Source of the DNA: Rhinopomastus cyanomelas | Taxonomy: Eukaryota > Chordata > Aves > Bucerotiformes > Rhinopomastidae | DNA: 64,000 nucleotides | Direction: 5' to 3' | NCBI GenBank assembly: GCA_013400115.1 | Contig: VXBP01008239.1 | Span: 373,484 to 437,483 of the forward strand | Translations under genes and position numbers: made by a program | The notes under the pieces: generated by a model | Seen by the model: the letters and a program-made list of their open reading frames with translations, nothing else | Told to the model about the DNA's origin: nothing | Database searches by the model: none | Part shown: positions 31,801-41,060 of the stretch, one piece after another | Layout of the letters: every line of letters starts with the position of its first letter | How positions within the stretch are numbered: position 1 is the stretch's first letter

Positions 31801-34800
31801 TCATGTCAAGATCCCCTGAGTGGGCTGATCAGCTGGAATCAAGACAGCAGGATCCTGCATCCAGCAGCAACCCCTTGTTCTGAGCTGGCTGCCCTCTGCC
31901 CCTGCAGCTTCAGCAGCAGTTCCCACCACAGGGAACCTGCGCCTCCAGAGCAGCAGGGCTGGTCCTGCTGTGAGCTGGAGCTTGGCTGCGGCACCTTGGC
32001 GGGAGAGAGTGGAGCCGTGGGGGTACCAGCAGCTTGACTCTGAGAGGAGGCACCGTCTCCTCTCCTGCTTGGCAGAATCCTCCCGGCGACAGGGAGCCAT
32101 AAATCCCAAGAGCACATGAAGAGGCGGCGTGACAGGAGCCTTTCAAGCCTCTCCAAGTCGATGTGGGTGATAAGGTGCCTCCCCACATGCGCTCGTGTGC
32201 CTTGGGATCATAAAACAAAGGCCAAGGATGCTTCAAAGAGAGGTGCAGCTCTCGAGGAGCGGGTTCTCTTCATGAGGAAGATGAAGCTGTCCAGGACGGT
32301 GCTCTGGCCTCTCTCCCCCATGACAGCTCCTCTGGCTGCCATCAGCCCTCCTCAGCCCAGACACCTCCTGGGAGATGGGGGGAGCTCTGCTTCATGTGCC
32401 CAAACTGCCACAGCCCCAGCTGTCTCCCAGTCTCGGACATCCCAGGGGTCACGTCACTGCTCTGCAAAGGACAGGCATTAGGAGGCTCCCATAATGGTCC
32501 CCTGTCCAGGAGGGATCCTGTTGGGTCAAGGATGCAAGGAAGGACCTTTTGTTGAAGGACCTCAACTCTGAGGCTCTCCCAGGTCATGGCACCATGTTCA
32601 GGGGAAGTGCCAGGGGCATCTCTGCCAGGGGTGACTGGGCTGGATGATCTTTTGAGGTCCCTTCCAATCCCTAATGGTCTCAGATGCTGCAGTCTCATGC
32701 CCTGCCCACTCTGGGGTGCATCTCAAGGGTCCGAGAAGAGCTGGCAGCAGTGCTTTGCCCTCACCAGCACTCCCAGATGCCTTCAGAGTGGTTCTCAGAA
32801 CCACGGAGCCCAAGTGAGGCCCCAAGCCCATTGGCAGCATCCTACAGTCACCATGGAAACATGGCTGGAGCTCTGCGCCTGGTCCTTAGCAAGGACCCCC
32901 CTCCAAACTTCCTCTGCCTGGCTGCCAGGAGGAGGCATCTCACCAGTTCTGCCCTCTGCCAGGTCACGGTGCTGATACCTCCCCCAGCTGCTGCGTGGAG
33001 CTGCCCTGGGCTCCGATGAGGTCTGAAGCCTCGCATGAGGCCTTGACAGCCCTGCCTGAAGCCCCATAAGCAGAGCAGCTGCAGCTGATCCACCCTACGA
33101 GACGGCGAAGCTGCAAACCCCAGAGGCAGGAGCCCTGCAAAGGGGGCAGCGGGAGCCCCGTGAAGGGGCAGCGGGAGCCCTGCTGGCACCAAAAACAATG
33201 CCAAACCCTCCAGGAGGGCAAGGAGGTGCTGGAGGAGCCCCAGGAGGAGCTGACAGAGCCAGAAGGAGAGGGGAGGAAGTTTCCCTCCGTGGGAAGAGGT
33301 GCAAGGCTGAGTCATCGGCAACTGATCCACAGAGGTGGGTCAGGGGAGAGGCAGCAGATGTCTTGGAGAAAGGAAGGATCGCTGGGGTGGCCTCTGTTCA
33401 GAGACATGGGGCTGGAGCGAGAGAGCTTCTGGTGCTGCCTCATTCTGGGGTTGTTCTCCTGAGGAGGGCAGCTGGACTCTGGCTGCACTGAGGGTCATGG
33501 CTGGGAGGTTGGAGCAGACGATCTCTGAGGTCCCTGAGCAGCCCTGTGATCCTGTGGTTAGGTTCTAGGAAACAGCTGAGTGGTGCCTTGGCAGTGCTGG
33601 GCTGAAGGTCTTCAAGGTCTCTTCCAGCCAGAAAGGTTCTGCAATGGCTCAGTGATGCCGAGAAGTCAGAGGAGCCCAGAAGCATCATCCTGCTCTGCAA
33701 ATGCTCAGCCCGCCTGGGACACCTGCCTGGCCAAGACCATGGGAGGCTCAGTTAAGCCTTTGAGTGTAGAGATGCTCTAGCTCCACTCTTCTCTGTGTGG
33801 CCTCTGCCACCATCCTCCCTGCTGATGGGGAAACCAGCAGCTGGGTCAGCAGCATCTCTGGGCCCGCAACAGCATCTCTGGGCCCTCTGTCAGCACCTGT
33901 GGGAAACCCGCAACACGCAAGGGTGCCCTGATGCAGCTGATGAGCCTGTAGCAGGACGTAGCCCTCCCAGGGGTGCTGTGTTCCCCTCCTAAGAGGAGCT
34001 CTCCTGCCTGGCCTTCCCTTCAGAGGGTGAATCCCTCTGCAGGGAGCCATCACCTGAGAGCCTGGCTGCTCTCTTCCCTGGGAGTCAGGCAGCTCTCCAG
34101 CTCAGGCCCTCCTGTCACAGCTGCTGCTGCACCTCTCATTGCTAGGCTGACCTCCCCCATCCTGACCCTCCTGGGACCGCGAAACGACCCGGCTGCTGGT
34201 CCCAATCTGCTGCTACTGCTTCTGAGGGCAGCACCTCTGCTCTGTGATGGGGAAGAGTGGGACGGAAACTGGGATGACCCTGATAGCAGCACCCGCTGCT
34301 CTGGGTGGCCAGGAAGCCCCCACAGCAGTGATGCTGCTGCGGTTTGAGGTCAGCAAGAGCGATCCCTGGGCTGGAGCCCAGCAATAGGAGCAGCAGGAGC
34401 AGCCTCCCCCTGCTGCAGGAGGAGGCAGGTGGAGCTGGGGGAATTCCCCCTGTGCAGCCCTTCAGGCCAGACCCGGTTGGCGAGGACCCGGCGGGGTTTT
34501 CACTTTGACCGGCACTGGCGAGTGCATGGCAAGAGGAGCCTTCCGCGGGGTCCGTTTGATCTGGCCTGACATGCAGCAGAGTCCAGGCTGCTCCCCACCG
34601 GCCAAGAGGCTCCATCAGTCCCTTCCCCAGGTCATTTTTCAGGAGAGCCCAGTGCTGGCTCGGCTTCTGCTGAGCCAGCCAGGTCCCGCAGCCGCCTTCC
34701 CGGCCACAGACCATGGTGGCAGCTCCCAGAGAGCCAGGAGAATGCTGCTGGGGTCACCTCAGGTGTGGGGGCCAGGAGCCCTGGGGCTGGGCTGGTGACC

Positions 34801-37800
34801 TGCACTGTGTCTGCCATTTGAGCAGCCTTGGCTGACTGAGGGTTCTGCAGCTTCCCAGGGCTTTCAGGCTCCAGGGAGAGGAATCACCGAGTATCGAAGC
34901 AGCAGCATCGCCACTCCTTTCGGGAGCTGTGGAAGAACCTCCAGGGCTGCTCAGCAGTTTCCTCCAGAGAGCCCACAGAAGCGGCTGCAGTGGGTTTCGC
35001 TCTGTCCGCCAGGGTGAGGAGGACAGTCCACCTCAGCAGAGCCAGAGCGTTGGTTCTGCCTCCTTCCACTCAGAAGTCCAGTCAGACTCCTGCAGTCGGA
35101 GCAAACCCTGCTTCTACCTGCTGCTTGTGTTGGGGCTTAGCCAGCTCTGCACAGCCTGGGGTGTAGCAGCTTCATCTCACCCCTGTCCCTCCTCCCCAGA
35201 GGGCAACTGGCGATGTCTGGACGCAGTTTGACTTGAGGCCTCCTCAGGAGAAGGCAGGAACAGCCGTCGCTGCTGAGGACCTGGGCAGGACTAGTAAGTG
35301 CCCTGGTGAACCCAGCCCTGCAGTCCCCCTGCCAGACAGGACCAGCACCAAGGGGCTGGAGCAGGTCCAGAGAAGGCTCTGGAGAACAAACCTTGTGAGG
35401 ACCAGCTGAGGGAGCTGGGTCTGCTAGGTCTGAGGAAGAGGAGGCTGAGGGGAGACCTCACTGCTGCCTGCAACTGCCTGACAGAAGGGTGCTGAGAGGT
35501 GGGGGTCGGTCTCGTCTTACAAGGGACAGGACAAAAGGAAACAGCCTCCAGCTGCCCCAGGGGAAGGGTGGGTTGGCCCTGAGGAGAAAGTTCCCCTGGA
35601 AAGGGGCCTCAGCCCCTGGCATGGGCTGCCCAGGGAGGGGGTTGAATGGCCACCCTGGCCGTGTTTCCCAGTCAGGAGGCTTGGAGTTCAGGGACGGGGC
35701 TTAGTGGTGGGGTGGGACAGCTGGGGTCAGGGCTGGACTGGGTGGGCTTGAATGGCTTTTCCAGCCCGAGTGAATCTGTGAGGCTGTGACAAGCTGAATT
35801 GGTGGGAAGTCCAGTGCCCAGGCTGGCAGAGGGCTCCTGCTCTTGCAGGATGCAGCCCCTGCAAGCAGTCAGTGCCGAGCTGAGAGCAGCTGCCTGGGTC
35901 AACAGAGGCAATAAAATACAGACCAATGGATAAAGACCTGCAGCAGAGGCTGCTGCTTCCGCTGTCCCCACAGCCTCGGGGAGTGGGGTCGCTGCCTGCG
36001 TGTACCAACCCCACAGACAAAGCCCGATCCCTGGAGTGACGCAGAGGAGCCCTGGGCACCGCAGAAGTGGAGCTGCTCGCCCCAGCCTCAGCAGCACCCA
36101 AAGTGAGGACAGTCTTCGCCAAACCCCGCGAGCGCAGCCCTCCAGCTCCCGGAGCAGATACGAGCTCTGATGGCACCGTCCTCGCACGGAAATTCAGGGG
36201 AGCGGCGCTCGGCCACAGCAGCTCTGCCCTGAAGCTACCCGCACCTGCTGTGTCGGTGCTGGCAGAGTGCTGGACCGGTTCCTCACCAGGTGGGAAATGG
36301 GAGGGTCACGAGGACAATGCAAGGAATCCTGCGCAGAACCTGCCGGAGCCCACGCTTGGGGCGAAGGGAGATCTCCCTGTGACCGAGGCAGGCGACACTC
36401 ACCTCAGAACAAGTAGCACCTCCAAGGGCAGCTGGAAAGCAGAGGGGGCTGCGAGAGCAGCACCCCAAGCCAGGCTGCTTCCCCAACCCGCTGCTTGCAA
36501 AAGGGCCCAGAGCAGCCAGCTTACTGCTCGGGCTACTCTTGCAACACCCCCCTGCCAAGCTGGCAGGGGTGAGCATGGAGCATCTGGCCCAACATTTGCA
36601 GAGCACCTGGGGATGTCCTGATGCAATGGGGCCAGAGAAACCCAAACTCTTACTGTCTCTCCCTGCCCAGCCCTCATGAGCGGTTGCTGTTAGCGAGTGG
36701 CTGCTCCTCCAGGTTTGTCCAGACACTTGCAAGGTCCTTGGGCTTCTCCAGAGAGCCCACAGGAACATCGTCAGAAGGCCATCTGGGCTCCTGGCCCTTT
36801 AAGCCCAGTCTGTAGCCCAGACGGAAGTTTTAAACTGTAAATAGGGGGTAGAGGTAGCTGCTGGTGGCACACCCTGCTCTGCCTCGGCATAACCACATCT
36901 CAGCCTGCCCGCATGCAGATCCTCCTCCAGAGCCAGTTTTAGCTGAGAGACAGTGGGGAGAGGCTGCACCGATTCCCAGAGAGCCAGATGACCAGGTCTC
37001 TCAGCCACAGAGGACCCCTGATCTGTCCCATCCAACACCACCTGGGTCATTCACAGCACCCAAACAGAACCCAGCAGCCCCAGTGCCACTGTGGTGGGTG
37101 GACACTGGCACCCGCTCACACTTCACCCGGTGAATTATCAGGTCGACCTCTCCAGGCAGGATTCAGCCCCTCCAAACCCAGGCAGTAGATGGGGGACCAA
37201 CTCGCGACATGGCCACTTGCCCCTCAGCTCCCTCTACAACTGGAGCCCGGTGCTCCCAGTTTGGCTTCAGGAAGTGCTTGGTTGGCTGACCTGCTCCAGA
37301 AAAGTCCCTCCAGCATCACGATGGATCTGGAGCGCCAGGAGCTCCCGATCCCAAATTCGGCCGCGGGGTTGCACGTACAGCTCCCAGAGCTGACTGAGGT
37401 GGTGAAATGTGAGGTGGTTGGGAAAGTAACTTGGCATCTTCCCCTGCAGAAAGCACGGTCCTGGGCTCCTCCAGAGAGAGAGCAGGAGCCGGAGGGAGAC
37501 TGGCTGCGCACAGCCACTGACGTGGGAAAGGCCCTCAGCACAGCCCTGCCCTTCCCTTCTCAGTTCTGCACCTGAAGCAGCAGGAGCAGCAGTATTAGAG
37601 CTCCTTGAGCCTCCCCAGGCAGGACCAAGAGAAGCCCGAGGCTTCCAAGAGGAGACACAAAGCATCTCCTCAGGTTTGGAGAGCAGGGCCGAGCAGCAGC
37701 TCCTGGAGCTCGAGGCAGTGCGAAAACACAGCTGAGCCTTGGTTCTGAGGGAGGGAACCGAGTCTGTTCCACGAGAAGATCCAGCAAAGCCCCTTCCAGC

Positions 37801-40233
37801 TCAGCAGAGCCATCCCTGTGCTGTCCATCCCCTGGTAGCAGGGTTGGGGAGGCTTGGAGAAGCCTGCTTGCCTGACGTGAGCAAGCCCTTGCCCACAACG
37901 CTGGGCTCACAGGAGCCCTTCGGCCCGAGCGCTGCAGGCGGCGGCTGTGCGAAGCACGGGGGGAGTGCGAGTCCAGGCAGGTCGAGGGAAGCTCCAGGGG
38001 CGGGAAAGGGAGCAAAGCAGCCATCGCAACCCAGCTTAATCACCAATCCAGCAGGTTTCTGGCAAAGCAGCCGTCGCCGTGCGCTGCCACCCCATGTGCA
38101 CCCCTCTGCACAGAACCCACAGCTGGCCCTGGCCCTGGCGTGCGGGCAGCGGACTGGCAGCGCCCGGTAGCCCTGCCACAAGGCAGAGCCCACGCGCCAG
38201 CACGGCTTTGCCAAGGTGCACGCGGTGGCTGGTTCCACGAAGAGCTGACGGCTCCTGGGATCCTTCCAACTTTGTTTATTGCCTCTGGCGGCCTTTGTTT
38301 CTGATGCGAGAAGATAAACACTGGGAATTGTCTCAATCCTGAAGGCAGCGAAAGGAAAGCGCCTAGCAGGGAGTGGGGGGACGAGCCTTTTATCGCCCTA
38401 CACGTGCAACATCAAAAAAGGCTGAGCCCCTTCCCTTGAGTCGTGCCGCAATGGCTCTGCTTTTCCTCTGCTCTTGGCAGCAGCGAGCGCCCACCCCTTG
38501 CTTCACCCGCACGGGCGGCTGCACGCAGCCCTCCCCAGCTATTGCAGTGAAACACCCCTTCGCCTTGCCGTCCCAACCACCATTGGCTGCGGCCTCACTC
38601 TCCCAACCACCAGCTCGGCTGCCCACTGCACCAGGGACTGCGAGAGGGCTCCCGGGGACTGCGAGAGGGCTCCCACCTCCACGCGCCTGTGCAGCTCGCT
38701 GACCTCACTCATGAAATCACCCTTTGCCCAGTGGCTCCCCTGCATCTGTCCCAGGGCAGCCTGAGGCTGCTTCTGTCCAGGGACCTGCAGCCATCCCACA
38801 GGACTTTCTCCCTGTGGGAAAAACACTCCCACAGCTCCCAATATACCTCCAGCAGAAGCACGATGGCTTAGGAGACCACCTTGATAGCTGCTATGATCCA
38901 CCCACCAGTTGCCAGAGACGTGTGGCGTACAAGTCACTCCATCTGGCAGCTGAGGAGGGGAGGAGGACTAAGCGCTAACGCATCCCAGGCAGATACCGAA
39001 GGGCGAGTACCTCTTCCTACGGGGAGGACACGTGGAGAATGCTGCTGAACCTGGTGTTCGGAGCATCCTCTGACACCCACTGGTGGCCCACGGCCTCCAC
39101 GAGCCAGATCTAAGGGCGGGAGAGGCGGGAGCTCTATCTGGATGCAGAGAGGGCTCCTTGCGCAGGGGCTGTGCTTGTCTGAGCACAGGTGTCGGGAGCA
39201 CTGACCATTCGGGGTCTTTCATGCCAGTGGTCCCTGGGACTCTCTGCACAGCCATGGTCAGCCTGCCCTTGGTGATGGAGACCTGGGCAGGGGAGATGGA
39301 GGCAGCCTGCGCTCCCAGCTTGAGATCGCCTCTGCTGGGTGCAGCATGGGGAGCCCATTAGTTGTTGGTGGCTGCAACGCTGGGAGCAGGGGAAGCAGTA
39401 GTCACAGCAAGGGCTGATTCTGCAGGAGGGACCAGCAGCTAGGTGGGAAGGGGCTGTCATTCTCCATCCCCTCTGCCCCTGGGAGATCTCCCCAGGAGAC
39501 GGTCCCACCACCTTGGCAAAGACGCAAGAATTTTCCAGAACACCTTCCACCCCTGTTTACCTTCCACATTATTTCAGTGTTTGCTCAGCGGGTTCCCAAC
39601 GTCGCCCCGCAGGCTCCTCCGTGGGGTGCAACAGGCCCCCGGCATCGTCCTCCTGCGGGGCAGGGCGGGGAACGCCGTGGGCAGAGGATCCCCCGGGGCT
39701 GGGGCGCGTTCGGCAGCTCCGACCCTGCCAAACCCTTCCCTGGACCACTGGCCCTCAGGGCGGCTCCTCGCCAGCCCGCGGGACTCCGCTCTGACCCGAT
39801 GCCGCGACCTCTCGTTCTCCCCCGGGCGCGGTCCGGAGCCGCAGCTCACGGAAGGAGAGGGGGAGCCGGAGGCTCCGTCTCCAGCCCCCGCCCGAGCGGC
39901 TGTGGAGGGTCGGCATCGCCCGCAGCCCACCTCGCCCCGAGGGAGGTGGTGGCAGGCTGCGACCCCCCCAGCGCCGCCGCTGCGGGGCCGGAGGTGCCCT
40001 CTGCTCTGGGCTCGGGAGCCGGGTCCTCCGCGCGGGGCTGCGGGCAGAACCGCTGCGGGCGCTGCCCGACGGCACCTGCTCCGCTCCGCGGGCGCCGGGG
40101 GCATCGCCGAGTGGCGACGGCCGCGACCCCCCGCTCCTCGCGCCGCGGCTACTCACAGCCAGTTGCTGGCGTTGGCCGAGAAGGTGGCCAGGATGATGAG
40201 CAGCAAGGAGCGCAGCGAGTACTCTGGGCTCAT
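25340..40233 (-). CDS. WNT4: WNT4, secreted Wnt ligand, complete coding region in five exons
   Basis: Joined exons, in transcript order 40157-40233, 28586-28821, 26588-26719, 26230-26372 and 25340-25807, give 1056 nt: 351 residues plus stop, the same length as human WNT4. All four introns have GT...AG ends and phases join without loss. Visible hallmarks are an N-terminal signal peptide (residues 1-22, hydrophobic [11 protein letters not shown]), 24 cysteines at Wnt positions, Asn88 (NCS) and Asn297 (NKT) glycosylation sites, the palmitoleoylation loop [10 protein letters not shown] with Ser212, and the C-terminal cysteine knuckle CSCKFHWCC ... HTCR. WNT4 is secreted after PORCN acylation, binds Frizzled and signals in kidney tubulogenesis, female gonad and Mullerian duct development. 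The sequence agrees with my memory of the chicken protein; Ser6 may differ from chicken. The gene is convergent with CDC42, the same neighbour pair as in other amniotes. It is intact, with no frameshift or missing key residue. Confidence 0.97.
25880..26107 (+). repeat. 23-bp minisatellite in WNT4 intron 4
   Basis: About ten imperfect units with consensus near ggggtctgggagggtccctatgt (split here as ggggtctgggaggg and tccctatgt). Units start near 25880, 25901, 25926 and then about every 23 bases to 26107. The array fills more than half of the 422-bp intron and leaves about 70 bp to the exon 5 acceptor. The WNT4 transcript strand is C-rich, while the other strand has regular G4/G3 runs. Confidence 0.92.
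26230..26372 (-). CDS. WNT4: WNT4 exon 4 (residues 149-196)
   Basis: The acceptor is CCCCAG/GC at 26375-26373. It encodes [35 protein letters not shown] and [12 protein letters not shown]. Cys155 pairs with Cys138 in known Wnt structures, and the HNNEAGR motif is a Wnt signature. The donor is AAG/GTAGGG at 26229-26224, weaker than the GTGAGY donors of the other introns, and the exon ends in phase 0. Confidence 0.97.
26588..26719 (-). CDS. WNT4: WNT4 exon 3 (residues 105-149)
   Basis: The acceptor is TTGCAG/GG at 26722-26720. It encodes [20 protein letters not shown], Cys128, the GELDKCGCD motif (Cys136, Cys138) and QGGSPQ. The donor is CAGG/GTGAGC at 26587-26582, phase 1 within Gly149. The segment is the most conserved helix bundle of the Wnt N-terminal domain. 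Confidence 0.97.
26720..28585 (-). other. WNT4: WNT4 intron 2
   Basis: It is 1866 bp with clean GT...AG ends. No CR1 copy or other repeat was recognised. Near 27685-27712 on the + strand there is a closely spaced pair of gttaat words (aagttaatcgaggttaatag), then tttctggtatttctggtatt at about 27760. Nothing else can be named. Confidence 0.7.
28586..28821 (-). CDS. WNT4: WNT4 exon 2 (residues 26-105)
   Basis: The acceptor is GCAG/G at 28824-28822, and the exon opens with the last base of Leu26 and YLAKLSS. It encodes the start of the Wnt N-terminal alpha-helical domain, with Cys43, Cys57, Cys78 and Cys89, the NRRWNCST segment with the Asn88 glycosylation site, and FGKVVTQ at the end. The donor is CAAG/GTGAGC at 28585-28580, and the exon ends in phase 1 within Gly105. 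Confidence 0.97.
28860..29350. promoter_or_regulatory. CpG-dense block in WNT4 intron 1 beside exon 2
   Basis: It starts 40 bp upstream of exon 2 on the WNT4 strand. CG is frequent (gccggcgccagctgccactc, gcagcgccgcgcttgccgcc, gagcgccggcgcatccaggc), with GC boxes. It could be a second CpG island acting as an internal WNT4 promoter or enhancer. No TATA or start site can be assigned. Long frames over it (such as + 28570-29493) follow from composition. Confidence 0.5.
29620..29862 (-). mobile_element. CR1 LINE, type I, two terminal units, in WNT4 intron 1
   Basis: The reverse complement shows two terminal units (about 29624-29700 and 29701-29790), each with aaagatcacccag- or gagatcacccagtcc-type cores and ccacagcaggatcc. 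The start of the body follows (catggtcaggagggttctca, gtgtctccagggacagagac). It is truncated near 29862 and has the same orientation as WNT4. Confidence 0.88.
30014..30157 (+). repeat. Tandem repeat, unit about 22 bp, six copies, WNT4 intron 1
   Basis: Alternating words ggagcgacagtgtcacccct and aagtgccagtgtcatcgcc recur from 30014 to 30157. Alternate units resemble each other more closely, so the higher-order unit is about 44 bp. Confidence 0.85.
31148..31806 (-). mobile_element. CR1 LINE, type I, long 3' part, WNT4 intron 1
   Basis: About 660 bp in reverse orientation with one terminal unit (agcatcagggattgaaaggg, acctcgaaagatcatccagt). The body blocks and the ORF2 C-terminus follow. The - frame 31375-31635 holds [20 protein letters not shown] and [20 protein letters not shown]. 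It is 5' truncated near 31806. A weak second tail (catagaatcagaggatctga) sits at about 31033. Confidence 0.92.
31807..35339. other. WNT4: WNT4 intron 1, mostly unique DNA with small CR1 scraps
   Basis: A type I terminal unit on + at 32622-32690 (gactgggctggatgatcttt, tgaggtcccttccaatccct) and weak CR1-like tails at 33500-33560 and 33600-33650 are the only repeats I see. Short direct duplications occur at 33146-33186 (gggcagcgggagcccc) and 33856-33892 (acagcatctctgggccc). No exon or RNA gene is recognised. Confidence 0.5.
32622..32690 (+). mobile_element. CR1 type I terminal unit, solo
   Basis: ctctgccaggggtgactggg, ctggatgatcttttgaggtc, ccttccaatccctaatggtc. It contains only the 3' terminal unit with no body. 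It is opposite in orientation to the CR1 copies at 29.6 and 31.1 kb in the same intron, so complementary stretches exist in the pre-mRNA. Confidence 0.82.
35340..35792 (+). mobile_element. CR1 LINE, type III, 3' part, WNT4 intron 1
   Basis: ggctggagcaggtccagaga, gaggctgaggggagacctca, gggacaggacaaaaggaaac, gaggagaaagttcccctgga, ccgtgtttcccagtcaggag and the tail ggcttttccagcccgagtga atctgtg. It is antisense to WNT4 and frameshifted. Confidence 0.92.
35793..39585. other. WNT4: WNT4 intron 1, 5' part: unique DNA with a candidate enhancer
   Basis: No CR1 or tandem array of note was found, apart from a 19-bp duplication at 38636-38672 (actgcgagagggctccc). The patch 38255-38420 is AT-richer and dense in factor-like motifs. 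Open frames are short and not convincing. Confidence 0.45.
38255..38420. promoter_or_regulatory. Candidate intronic enhancer of WNT4
   Basis: It contains tttgtttattgcc (forkhead-like), cctttgtttctga (SOX-like), gaagataaac (GATA-like) and ccttttatcgcc (GATA-like) within about 150 bp, on a less GC-rich background than the flanks. This is inferred from motif clustering alone; conservation was not tested. Confidence 0.25.
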
Positions 40234-41060
40234 CCTGCCGGGGACACCCCCGGGGGCGGGACGGCGACGGCGGCGGGGAGGGCACCGGGGCCGGGGCAGG
40301 GGGCGTGCTCTGCAGAACCTCCTCCCCAGCCCCTTCCTCGCCCCCACCCGCAGGAGCATCCCGACCTCCGTGGGGGCGTTTGGGTGGGTTTGGCGTGGTC
40401 GGGACGAGGCGGGGGTTGCTTCTCCCTAGAGGTGCGGGGAAAGCTGGGGGCACCTCCAAGAGGGGAGGAAGGGGTTTTCCTTGGCTTTTTTGGGGAGATT
40501 TCTGCCAGTCTGGGGAGAAAGAGAGCCCGCGGGAGGGGCCGGCGCTGCCTCAGGGATCTGAGCCCCCCTCGCCTCCCTCCCCGCCGCAGTTACCCGCCGG
40601 CCCGCAGCAGTTTCCACTTCCCGGGTTCCGAGGGTTCCACGCGAATCCCAGCTCTGAAAATTCCCGTCCTGGGAGAAGGGGCCGGGGGTGAGGGGTTTCC
40701 ATCGGAAGAGAACCGACGGCCGGACCCAATCCCTCCCTCCCCGCGGACAGCAGCCCCCGCATCTCTCTGCAGACGTGTTCGGGCTCATCCCGGCCAAGGA
40801 TGGAGGCTGAAAGCAGCCTCGGAGCTCGGCTACAAAGGTCGCCTCTTGGCAACCGCGGGAGCTAGCTGCCGCGTGACTCGCCCACTCTGGAAGTCATGGG
40901 GATCCCAATCGGCTCCCCACCCACCGGGCCCCCATCTATCCGCGGCGGTCCACGGGGGGCACAAATGTCTCGGTGTAAGAGCAGTAGTGACACGAGGCGG
41001 CTGCTCGGTGTGAAGCCCAGGACAGCAGACACCTGGAGCTGGGCGCCACATTTCCTCCGC
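39590..41060 (-). promoter_or_regulatory. WNT4: WNT4 promoter CpG island and 5' UTR
   Basis: This is a strongly CpG-rich block centred on exon 1. GC boxes are visible (for example cgggggcgggacggcgacgg just upstream of the ATG, 40250-40270). No TATA box lies at a plausible distance, so a broad CpG-type promoter is likely. The start site cannot be placed; 5' UTR extends above 40233. The block also keeps long antisense frames open (+ 39577-41013), which are not genes. Confidence 0.65.
40157..40233 (-). CDS. WNT4: WNT4 coding exon 1 (residues 1-26)
   Basis: ATG is at 40233-40231 on the - strand and starts [20 protein letters not shown], followed by NASNW and two bases of Leu26. The donor is CT/GTGAGT at 40156-40151. 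The hydrophobic run is the signal peptide, with cleavage likely after the Ala20-Asn21-Ala22 region. The start is chosen because the upstream in-frame ATG (40359) would add a GC-rich, Arg/Pro-rich leader before the signal peptide, unlike any Wnt. Confidence 0.95.

Noticed and set aside
40234..40359. Upstream in-frame ATG at 40359 as the WNT4 start
   Set aside because: It would put a 42-residue Arg/Pro-rich leader before the signal peptide, contrary to all known WNT4 proteins. The ATG at 40233 gives the family-standard 351 residues.
39577..41013. 478-codon + strand open frame over WNT4 exon 1
   Set aside because: It is antisense to the WNT4 promoter and exon 1 in a CpG island. It is Arg/Gly/Pro-rich with no domain, and overlapping long frames exist in other phases. 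Open by composition.
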